NCBI RefSeq assembly: GCF_027579695.1
Contig: NC_083589.1
Location: 34,558,835-34,622,834 of the forward strand
Direction: 5' to 3'
Source: Neoarius graeffei
Taxonomy: Eukaryota > Chordata > Actinopteri > Siluriformes > Ariidae
Length of the DNA stretch: 64,000 bases
Shown here: positions 56,120 through 64,000 of the stretch, in pieces
Layout of the letters: each line of letters starts with the position of its first letter
Position numbering within the stretch: the stretch's first letter is position 1
Program-made: the position numbers and the translations under genes
The notes under the pieces: generated by a model
Seen by the model: the letters and a program-made list of their open reading frames with translations, nothing else
The model's database searches: none
Told to the model about the DNA's origin: nothing

Positions 56120-56616
56120 AAGCAAAGGTTCACATACTTTTGCCACTCACAGATATGTAATATTGGATCATTTTCCTCAATAAATAAATGACCAAGTATA
56201 ATATTTTTGTCTCATTTGTTTAACTGGGTTCTCTTTATTTACTTTTAGGACTTGTGTGAAAATCTAATGATGTTTTTAGTCATATTTATGCAGAAATATA
56301 GACGATTCTAAAGGGTTCACAAACTTTCAAGCACCACTGTACGTATACACACACACACACACGCGCACACACAGAACTGTGCAAAAGTCTTAGGCACATG
56401 TCAAGAAATGCTGTAGACCAAAAATGGCTTAAATAAGGAAATTAAACATTTCAACATAAAAATAAAAATACTATAAACAGCAGTAAGCTGTAATAAATGA
56501 AAAAAGTCAATATTTGGTGTGAGACGACCCTTTGCTTTAAAAAAAATAGTAGACTCAGGTACAATGAGTGCAATTTTATAAGGAAATGAGCTGTAGGTTT
56601 TACTGAGCATCTTAAG

Positions 56617-58154
56617 CAGTGGCGGCTGGTAGTCTTTCAAACAGGGGAGGCTGGTCGGTTACGATATTTCCAGATTTTAAAAGAAAAAAGAAAAAAACAC
56701 ATAAATTTTGCCCATACTCTTGCCTCTGATCTGGCTGATTGTTGGCAGGGTCACAAACTGTGAAATAACAGGTTCTTTTGGCCCATTAGCCTACTGTCCA
56801 ATATACATGATGGTGCTGTTGGGGGGGGGGTATATTTTAACATTTTATATTTTAAAATTGTGTCATGTTGTTTAAAAATTGATCATTATTGAAAGCAGCT
56901 CTTTGTCAGGAACCTCAGCAGTAACAGCAGAGTGTTCTGGAATAGGCACAAGCACTGACCTTGGGGAGCCAAACATAGAGCTGGGTGCCACACATTTCAT
57001 TCAATGACACTTTCCCTATATTTTACTTATTTTGACTGAGAAATGTTTTATTGACAATTTTGATAACCCTTCACTTTTAATCCAGGTCTGTAGTGTGAAA
57101 TGTTCTCGGCTGTGTTTTTGTTTAAAAATGTTTTCCAAATTGTAGCTGTGTTTAATTCATATCCAGAAAAATATATATTCCAATATAATATACTCAGCAT
57201 AAACATTTTAAATAGATTCTATATTTTTGGTCCATCCATGACATATTACTAAAGTAGCCTATTTACTGTTGTTGATGTGGGTCACTTGCTGTTAGCCAAT
57301 TCACTTTCTCGTACCAGGAGAGCTGAAAGGAACGAGTATTATTCCCTACATTTTTCACCAAGTCAATTTGAGGCGTTGGTCTACCCTGCTCTTTAATTTT
57401 AATTTTTTCCTCGAAAGGAAGGCTGGCAAATGGCTTCGCTAAAATTAAATCAGCAATGCTTGTCATTCGTGTGCAGCTTTCTTGCTAGCTGACTAGCCCC
57501 CTCAAGTTCAAGTTCAGTCACTCAAATAAATGAACTTTCTGGAACTAAGATAGCAAACTTGACAACACTATATTTACAATTTATTTACAATAAAAATATA
57601 TACGAACTAAAAAAGCTGGTAGAAACCGTATGTAATGAATGAAATTGAAATGTAAGCTGATCTCTTACAATACACCACACCATTTGCGAATCCGCATGGG
57701 ACTGAACTGAAATTCACCGCTGCCTGTCTATAGTTGAAACGAGCTGTCAATCAAAGAAAATATCCGGCCGCTTTCACCAATCACCAGTCTCCTCGCGGAA
57801 AGCTTTGCCATGTCCCTCCCACTGTGAGGCTCGAAGTCCGTGGGCGGGCGTTTTCGCAGTATTTGTCCAATAACCGTCTTGCATTTTGATATTGAAAAGC
57901 GCATAGCTCCCAAATACCATTGAAGTCCACTGAGGCTGGGCTGCATCGCGCTGTCACAAGGGGGAAAAACTCACGCACACATTAGGCGAACTGGGGAAAG
58001 TTATAACGGGATGATTTCGCACTGTAGTTGGGTTGAGCACATATATTTTTATGATTCTGGATCTGAAATAGCAATGTTATAACATTGCTATTTCAGATCC
58101 AGAATTTTTAGAGGAGGCTGAGCCTCCCTCGTTGTCTTAGAGCAATCGCCCGTG
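56617..58154. mobile_element. hAT-type element, CAGTGGCGGCTG family, copy 1
   Basis: An 8-bp duplication ATCTTAAG (56609-56616 and 58155-58162). The left end is CAGTGGCGGCTGGTAGTCTT. The right end, reverse-complemented, is CACGGGCGATTGCTCTAAGA. A perfect 52-bp palindrome sits at 58054-58105. No transposase was recognised. Confidence 0.82.
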
Positions 58155-58161
58155 ATCTTAA

Positions 58162-58615
58162 GCCAGTATCTCACTGGGCTGCGACAGCCTGCAACTAGTT
58201 GGAGACACAACAATTGCGATAAAATATGCGAATTAGTGACAGCTTTCACTTGGAATCACACTGAATTGATATTTGCATATTTTATCGCAATTGTTGTGTC
58301 TCCAACTAGTCGCAGGCTGTCGCAGCCCAGTGAGATACTGGCTGATCTCACACTTCCTGTCTCACAGAAACTGACATGAGAAGGGTTTGTGAAGGCTTTG
58401 CGACACCAGCGATGCATTTGCGGCTATTTTGAGAGAAATTTTATCGCACGAATTTTTTGAACATGTTCAAAATTTCAGCGACAAAGGAGCGACACTTTGC
58501 GACTCATGTGAGGAAATTGAGAAGCCCTGCAAATGTTTCAAGACACTTTTGAAACTCTCTCGTGAATGACATTCACAATTTGTCGCAAGCTGTCGCAGCC
58601 CAGTGAGATACTGGC
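58162..58615. mobile_element. palindromic TTAA-like MITE
   Basis: The ends are GCCAGTATCTCACTGGGC and its complement, with TTAA on the left and TTTA on the right. The first ~67 bp are repeated in inverted orientation near 58276-58343, giving a strong internal hairpin besides the terminal repeats. Confidence 0.7.
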
Positions 58616-58914
58616 TTTACAGTTCTTCTGGAAACTTTGTCACACTTGCTTCTTCATTTTGCACCAAAACCCAGTAGCCTTTGTTATATTTTCTTTTTTA
58701 ATCTGAAAAGTGCTCTCTTATGTAATATGCTGCTCAGATACAAATATCTTTTTTTTCCTGTTCCATTTAATTTTATGCTGAAAAATGAACGTTTGGACTC
58801 TAAAATGTTTTTGTACTGACTCGATCATGCAGAAGTCATCAAACAGAAATCTATAACAAAGTTTGTATGAAAAAAAATAGGGTGCTGAAGACTTTTGAAC
58901 AGTACTGTATGTCT

Positions 58915-61313
58915 AGGGTGACCAGATTTCTCGAGTCTAAAACCGGGACACTTTGCGCGTGACCGTGATACTCGTGCACGCACACGCGTTTTGATGTAAA
59001 CATGCTCCGGCTCAAACCATGGCTCAGACAGGTGCTTTTATCATTTTGTAGAAGCTCACTTTTATCAATATTTCAGAGAATAATCAAGTATTTTCTTGTT
59101 ATCTACATGTACTTCTATCACAATTCAGTTAAAGTAAGAAAATCAGACAACAGATGTGATGATAGGGAATAGGCCAAAAGCCTAAATTTCAACTGATTTA
59201 TTTCACCTTTGTGAAAACGCCAAGAAAATGCATTGCTTGCATATTAACATCAACATTTTATGCGACGAACTTTTTTTTTAAACAATAGGCTATGCATTGT
59301 AACAGGAACGAGCGCATGAGCCTAATCGTTGTCACCTCCGAACCTTTACCCAAAATGCCTCTGTTTAATCTTAACCAGTGTAGGCTATTAACTATTTTGA
59401 AAACGTGAACCCTGAGTTGACAACAGCATCAAACAAGTCAAGACAATCTGTGATACAAATTAAAGACACATGAAACAGATGAAAGACAACAAAAAATGTT
59501 TCAGAAACACAGCCACCCAACCCACCCACCCTAAAGAAGATGCCATTTTATTGCATATATTTACATGATGAGTGAATTTGCTCCAGTAGTGCTTTATTGC
59601 CCGAGAGCCTGCTGTGAAACTGCGAGTAAGTATCGTCAAAATTGGCCCGGGTAATGAGCAAGGCTTTGAGAGGAGGCACGATCATGCAATTCCTCTCGTC
59701 AGTCAGGTGTTACTCATGAGTGAAAATATTCGCTCAACTGGAGCATTGGTGCCAGGTAGGCACATGGCAAACTGGCAAAGCTGGCTGACATTGCAGTAAG
59801 GAATCTCCCTACTTTTGAAGTGCGCGAACATCTCCGCCCAGCGCTCATCCGTTCGGCATTGCCGCTAGTGAAAAAAAAAAGTTATAACGCGGCCTCTATA
59901 TTGCAAGATTGTATAAATAGATACATTGTAAAGTTGACTGCGCACACACGCTCATCTCATTGATGCTGAATTTCTAGAAGCTTTATTGACATCTCGTTGG
60001 TTCAGGGGCGATTTCTCAGAGACAACAAGGGAAGCCGAGCTTCCCCTAAAATTCTCTCCCCAAACTGCGGCATCTATGACATTGAATTCTCATTAAAACA
60101 ATAACTTGCATAACATATGCCCAAGATTGTATTTACATTCATAACTATCCTGTAACTTATTTGAGTGATGTCTGATGAACTTGCAGTTTGCTACGAGAAT
60201 CACCTTTGCTGCCAGGCTGTAACCAGCGTTGCCAGATACTGCTGACGTTTTCCAGCCAAAATATGTTCAAAACCCGCCAAAATGCACTTAAAACCACCCA
60301 ATCTGGCAACACTGGCTGTAACCTTTCTTATTTCAATGGGCTCTATGCGCTGGCAGCCGGGTTTCCATTGCAGTCTATGAGAGGGCTCTGAACAGCCAAT
60401 TTCGGCTAGTTGTTATTGGTTAAAATTGACAAAATCGTCACTTCCAGGGAAGCCGGGCTTCTCTGGGACTAAACGAGACAGTGGGAGGGGCAAGAAGCCG
60501 GGCTGATGAAGGATTATTGGAGGTAGTGTTTGAAAGACATGAGGAGGGCGGGCTCTGTACTTCGGCATCGGCGAGGAACACGGAAGCATGATCAGATAGC
60601 GGATGTTGAGAAAGTGTAGTCGTGTGCCAAAGTGCTGTCCGAATTTCTTTTCATATAAACGTTTCTTCTCATTGATGTCTCTGTACATTACTCTGTAAAT
60701 AAATGTACAGTAAATATTACTCGTTGTGCTCCGTTAATTTTCATCCATTCTATCAGTTTGATCATTCGTGAATTCACTCGTTTATTTCATTTGTAGTTCA
60801 ATCTGGTTGTAGGCTAGCTTGAGCCTTATTGGGATCTGCAGTGCTAGCTGCTAACAGAAATTGGTGAAGTCTCTGGAAAGCACAACCAGCTAGTATGACA
60901 GGGTCACAGACTCTTCGTTGAATAGCCAGTGATTTTTGGATGTTTGATATTTTTTTGATTAAGGATATGAGGCACTAGCCTGGCAAGCCAGACTATAACA
61001 TGAAATGTACAAGCAAAAATACTTTCTGCCACTAGGTAGGGTTGTCTAGTTCACTATGCTAATGGGGCACACCTTTCTATGCTTTGATATCCGGCCTACA
61101 GGTTTTACGATGAATACGTAAAATGGGCTTCCCCTGTTTTAAAAACCAGCAGCCGCCACTGCGTTGGTTATATATAATCGCTGTAACCAGGACAGTTTGT
61201 TAGTGTTTGGTGTAAACCGGGACATTTCAGCGTCCCGACGGACCTTTGTCGGGACTGGGGACACGCGACTCAAAATCAGGACTGTCCCGGTCAAACCGGG
61301 ACATCTGGTCACG
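58915..61313. mobile_element. hAT-type element (AGGGTGACCAGAT family) with nested hAT
   Basis: Flanked by GTATGTCT (58907-58914) and TTATGTCT (61314-61321), an 8-bp duplication with one mismatch. The left end is AGGGTGACCAGATTTCTCGA and the right end, reverse-complemented, CGTGACCAGATGTCCCGGTT. A fragment of the same family lies at 47416-47612. No open transposase was seen. Confidence 0.75.
60003..61161. mobile_element. hAT-type element, CAGTGGCGGCTG family, copy 2 (inverted)
   Basis: Perfect 8-bp duplication CGTTGGTT (59995-60002 and 61162-61169). The left end CAGGGGCGATTTCTCAGAGA and reversed right end CAGTGGCGGCTGCTGGTTTT match copy 1 (56617-58154) in the opposite orientation. It is nested in the hAT at 58915-61313. 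Confidence 0.87.
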
Positions 61314-61315
61314 TT

Positions 61316-61316
61316 A

Positions 61317-61384
<68 letters not shown>
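61316..61384. repeat. (GTCT)n-(ATCT)n microsatellite
   Basis: About seven GTCT units are followed by about nine ATCT units. Confidence 0.95.
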
Positions 61385-61480
61385 CACTTTCACTGGATAT
61401 GAGCAATTGCACACTCTGACTACTCTACTACTAGGATATCAGCTCATATACCGTGAATAGAGAAAAACAAAATAGCAGTT
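61385..61480 (+). mobile_element. Crypton-like leader fragment
   Basis: TTTCACTGGATATGAGCAAT, then GATATCAGCTCATATACCGT and GAGAAAAACAAAAT, match the first ~95 bp of the Crypton-like derivative at 16410. It then skips most of the coding start and resumes TATCAAGTATTTAAAATAAA. Confidence 0.5.
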
Positions 61481-61536
61481 TTGTTATCAAGTATTTAAAA
61501 TAAACAGTAATAACTAATAGAATATAGTTAATAACC

Positions 61537-61824
61537 AGGCACACCTTTTAACTGAAAAGCATTCCAGGTGACTCCCTCATGAAACTGGTTAAGATAATGC
61601 CAATAGTGTGTAAAGTGTTATCAAGGTAAACGCTGGCTACTTTGAAGAATCTCAAATATGAAACATTTTTAAACACCTTTTTGTTTACCACATAATTCCA
61701 TCTAAGTTTCATATATTATTTAGTAGTTTTGATGTCTTCAGTATTGTTCTACAATGTAGAAAATCGTCAAAATACAGAAAAACCTATGAATGAATAGGTG
61801 TGTCCAGACTTTTGACTGGCACTG
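61537..61824 (-). mobile_element. Tc1-type MITE (same family as 33398 and 44224)
   Basis: On the - strand it begins CAGTGCCAGTCAAAAGTCTG and runs through GAAGACATCAAAACTA and ATTATCTTAACCAG(T)TTCATG to ACAGTTAAAAGG-like sequence. No SINE interrupts this copy, and its far end is truncated. Confidence 0.75.
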
Positions 61825-61866
61825 TAATGTTCTTTATAGAAAATACAGTAGTAAAACTTTACTCAC

Positions 61867-61976
61867 ATGATTTATACCATCGTATCTCTCAATGCTTGGA
61901 TTCTCATATCTGTAAATAGGATAGTAAGCACATTTCGGAAACACATCTTCCAAATGGGACTTCGGCAGCAGTGGTA
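61867..61976 (-). CDS. b4galnt3-like: B4GALNT3/4-like, most upstream exon in the window
   Basis: 110 bp, reading (x)PLLPKSHLEDVFPKCAYYPI, YRYENPSIERYDGINH. Acceptor cctccag; donor gtgagt. It ends in phase 0 and joins to VRYTSVYPND in the exon at 52381-52484. Together the ten exons encode about 425 residues, against roughly 1,000 for mammalian B4GALNT3/4, so the cytoplasmic tail, membrane anchor and PA14-type region are expected further right. The enzyme family adds GalNAc beta1-4 to GlcNAc (LacdiNAc) in the Golgi. Which paralogue this is cannot be settled here. Confidence 0.8.
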
Positions 61977-62019
61977 CTGGAGGGAGAGAGAGAGATGAGC
62001 TTGTACTGTTGAGTTGAAC

Positions 62020-62040
62020 AACAACAACAACAACAACAAC

Positions 62041-62082
<42 letters not shown>
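62020..62082. repeat. (ACA)n-(TTA)n tract at the LINE 3' end
   Basis: About seven CAA units and then fourteen TTA units; on the - strand, which is the LINE's strand, this is (TAA)n followed by (TTG)n directly after the LINE's 3' sequence. Confidence 0.92.
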
Positions 62083-63225
62083 GTAGCTCACTGTTTTTGT
62101 CAGTGGTAATAATTTCATGAACTTTGATATCAACAAGATTCCTCAAATTTCAAGGACTTTACAGAGGATCCTTGCAGAGTGTAACAGTTTTCTGCAACTC
62201 AACAATTCTTGTTCTTCTACCCAGGTCACTGAATCTCTTCGATAATTGTCTTGGTGTTGTACCGAGTGCTCCTATTCCAATTAGAATGACTGACTTTTTT
62301 TTCTCATATTCCATAGCTTTTGTCGTTCTCTTGCTAGATCTTGGTACTTCTGTTTCTCCTATCTCTTTTTCATTTACTCTACTGTCGTATGGTATGGCAA
62401 AGTCTATTATTTTACGTTCCGTCTTTTCTTCATCAATCAATACAACATCAGATCATCTGGCTTCTCTGGCACGATCAGTCTGGATGTTGAAATCCCACAG
62501 TAACTTACACCTGTCATTTTCTGTTCCAGTTTCTGGTTGGTGTCCATACCATCTTTCTGTTACAAGTACTTTATACCTTCGGCACAATTCCTAATGAATT
62601 TTTCTTCCCACCCAATCATGCCTACGTTTATGCTCTTTTTGAGCAAGCATGCTACATTCACTTACAATGTGATTCACTTTTTCATCTCCCTCTCCACATA
62701 ACCGACACTTGCTCTCTTCCTGCGTTTTATCAATCTTTGCCTTGATAACATTGGTTCTTATTGTTTCTTCTTGGGTTACGAAAATTAATGATTCAGTTTC
62801 ATGTTTTATTGCAGTTCCTTTAAGCCACAACCATCTTTCTTTTCCTGCCTCATTATCTGTTTGTCTTCAAAACTGGCCATGTCATATAGTTTTCTCCTTC
62901 CAGTCCTGTTTCCTTTCAGTTTTCTTTCGATTCTTAAATTCAGTCACACCCTCTCTTTGACAATCATCAATCTCTTACAGCCACTAACGACCTTTCATTG
63001 CTGCTTCATACATACAGTAATTCTCTAATCCAAGCTTAGCAAGGTCAATTGCATCTTCTATGCTCAAAAATCCACTACCACCTTCTTTCCTGCGTCTGTA
63101 GAGTCTGCTTGTACTGTTTTTTGGGTGCAATCCATTATGCACTGTTATTAATTTTCTTGTCTTCCTATTGATATTATTTTTTTTCCACATTTTTAATATG
63201 CACAGTCTCATGGAGACTAATTTAA
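62083..63225 (-). mobile_element. R4/Dong/Rex6-like LINE with RLE endonuclease, 5'-truncated
   Basis: The - strand holds the C-terminal part of a LINE ORF: WKKNNINRKTRKLITVHNGL, then IRTNVIKAKIDKT, a CCHC finger CRLCGEGDEKVNHIVSEC, LLWDFNIQTD, SDVVLIDEEKTERKIIDFAI, and IGIGALGTTPRQLSKRF with a stop at about 62159. A CCHC finger followed by R/K-P-D-x12-14-D is the restriction-like endonuclease arrangement of R2/R4/NeSL-type LINEs. In this copy the PD is SD after a stop. At least two stops (after RKIH and before SDVV) and small frameshifts occur. Among teleost RLE LINEs, Rex6 (R4 clade) is the likeliest relative. It lies in the B4GALNT intron upstream of exon 61867-61976. Confidence 0.72.
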
Positions 63226-63303
63226 AATACTTGGGCCATATGTTTTTTACAACAGTGTCAGTATCTATCTAAGTGTCACTTACAGCAATCATCAACTATC
63301 CCA

Positions 63304-63546
63304 CATTGCAAAACAAACTGAAAATTGAATTTGAGGAGAAAATTACTTAATACTAGTGAAATTATCTTGCTGCATGAACAGATATTTTTACTTGATAAGG
63401 CATCTTCGAATAAATTGGTTGCAATCTAGAACTAGGTTTAATAATCTCAGAATTGATGTCTTGTATTCTTCTAATAGGAAATGCTAGATTGTTTCAACTA
63501 TTTAAAATATTTTCACTTGCTAAGATATAATTTTTTTGCAGTGCAG
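63304..63546. mobile_element. small MITE-like element
   Basis: The ends CATTGCAAAACAAACTGAAA and ATAATTTTTTTGCAGTG are imperfect inverted repeats of a common fish CACTGCAAAAA-type MITE. It has no coding capacity. Confidence 0.5.
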
Positions 63547-64000
63547 TTAAGAGAATTCAGCTTTAATAGTCCCATACCTTAATAAATGCTATTTTCACTC
63601 AACCAATATTTAACTCCTTACCAACTTGAGTTTAGTGCTATATTTTGTCTACTAATATGTTATTCATATTTATGACCTTTTGTTCTGTTGATATTATTTT
63701 GCTTTTATCTGTCTGAACCTGATTGTGAACTGGCTGTTCAAGTCGAACTTGACCTGGAATTCTGCCTTTGACTCCATTATTGTGATTTCATTGATAAACT
63801 TCCGTACACAAGCCTTCACAATCCCAATTAGCCTTGTGTATTTCAGAAAACTTTTCAACACAATATGGATCAGGCAAATATGCATCAATAACAATCAGCA
63901 AAAAGTTGTCACAAATCCAAGTTACTTTAAGTCCGACTCAATGTGGTTATATAGAGGGAGTGCCATGTAATCCAGAAGTAACACTTCCTCTGAAGTAAAA
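63547..64000. other. B4GALNT intron, unrecognised
   Basis: Open frames on both strands (63694-63970) have no similarity I recognise. They may be more LINE-derived sequence or chance. Confidence 0.4.

Larger units (their letters stand above)
53452..56339 (+). mobile_element. Tc1-like transposon containing a TTAA-type element
   Basis: TA flanks (53450-53451 and 56340-56341). Inverted ends begin CAGTGATGCTTGAAAGTTTG and, at the right, CAGTGGTGCTTGAAAGTTTG. Without the insertion it is about 1.61 kb. Same family as 41887-43492. Confidence 0.94.
56372..58907. mobile_element. Tc1/mariner-type MITE hosting two insertions
   Basis: The left end CAGAACTGTGCAAAAGTCTT and right end AAGACTTTTGAACAGTACTG are inverted. 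The interior is split by a hAT (56617-58154) and a palindromic element (58162-58615). Confidence 0.75.

Noticed and set aside
61316-61384. CRISPR-like regular repeat
   Set aside because: It is a simple (GTCT)n-(ATCT)n microsatellite without spacers, in a vertebrate genome.
63694-63970. Possible coding exon on either strand at the right edge
   Set aside because: Neither frame shows splice sites, similarity or composition that I could support. It was left as unrecognised intron.

Overview
The window is vertebrate genomic DNA, almost certainly from a teleost fish. It holds parts of two ordinary spliced host genes with GT/AG introns. The rest is dominated by transposable elements typical of fish: V-SINE/Mermaid-type tRNA SINEs, several Tc1-like elements, hAT, PIF/Harbinger-like and TTAA-type DNA elements, Crypton fragments, RTE-like and R4/Dong/Rex6-like LINEs, and one Ty3/gypsy LTR element. 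The exact species cannot be read from the sequence.

Host genes. (1) On the + strand, the last three coding exons of carboxypeptidase M (cpm) lie at 82-234, 10194-10342 and 15657-15899. They encode the end of the catalytic domain, the transthyretin-like domain and a hydrophobic GPI-anchor tail; earlier exons lie left of the window. (2) On the - strand, ten phase-consistent exons between 61976 and 46056 encode the C-terminal ~425 residues of a beta-1,4-N-acetylgalactosaminyltransferase of the B4GALNT3/4 type, ending in the WGGEDWE catalytic region. Its 5' exons lie right of the window. The two genes converge (tail to tail), separated by about 30 kb.

Layout. 1-16 kb: cpm introns with a Harbinger-like MITE, two Tc1 elements, a hAT element, a duplicated Crypton fragment and several SINEs. 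16-22 kb: region downstream of cpm, with a Crypton remnant, a decayed Tc1 copy carrying a Penelope-like palindrome, and SINEs. 22-30 kb: a matryoshka in which an RTE-like LINE is split by a SINE and by a TTAA-flanked foldback; the foldback is split by a 4.2-kb hAT with an intact transposase ORF; the hAT itself carries two smaller elements. 30.6-32.2 kb: a Tc1-like transposon with intact 340-aa transposase and both terminal repeats. 33-46 kb: SINE-riddled Tc1-type MITEs, a Ty3/gypsy fossil, a GC-run foldback and another Tc1. 46-62 kb: the glycosyltransferase gene. Its 9.4-kb intron (52485-61866) is almost entirely nested transposons, including a TTAA-flanked Kolobok-like element with a THAP-domain exon. 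62-64 kb: a 5'-truncated R4/Dong/Rex6-type LINE whose 3' end abuts a (TAA)n tract.

No rRNA, standalone tRNA gene, CRISPR array or bacterial operon was seen. Most open frames longer than 60 codons here are SINE or microsatellite read-throughs.
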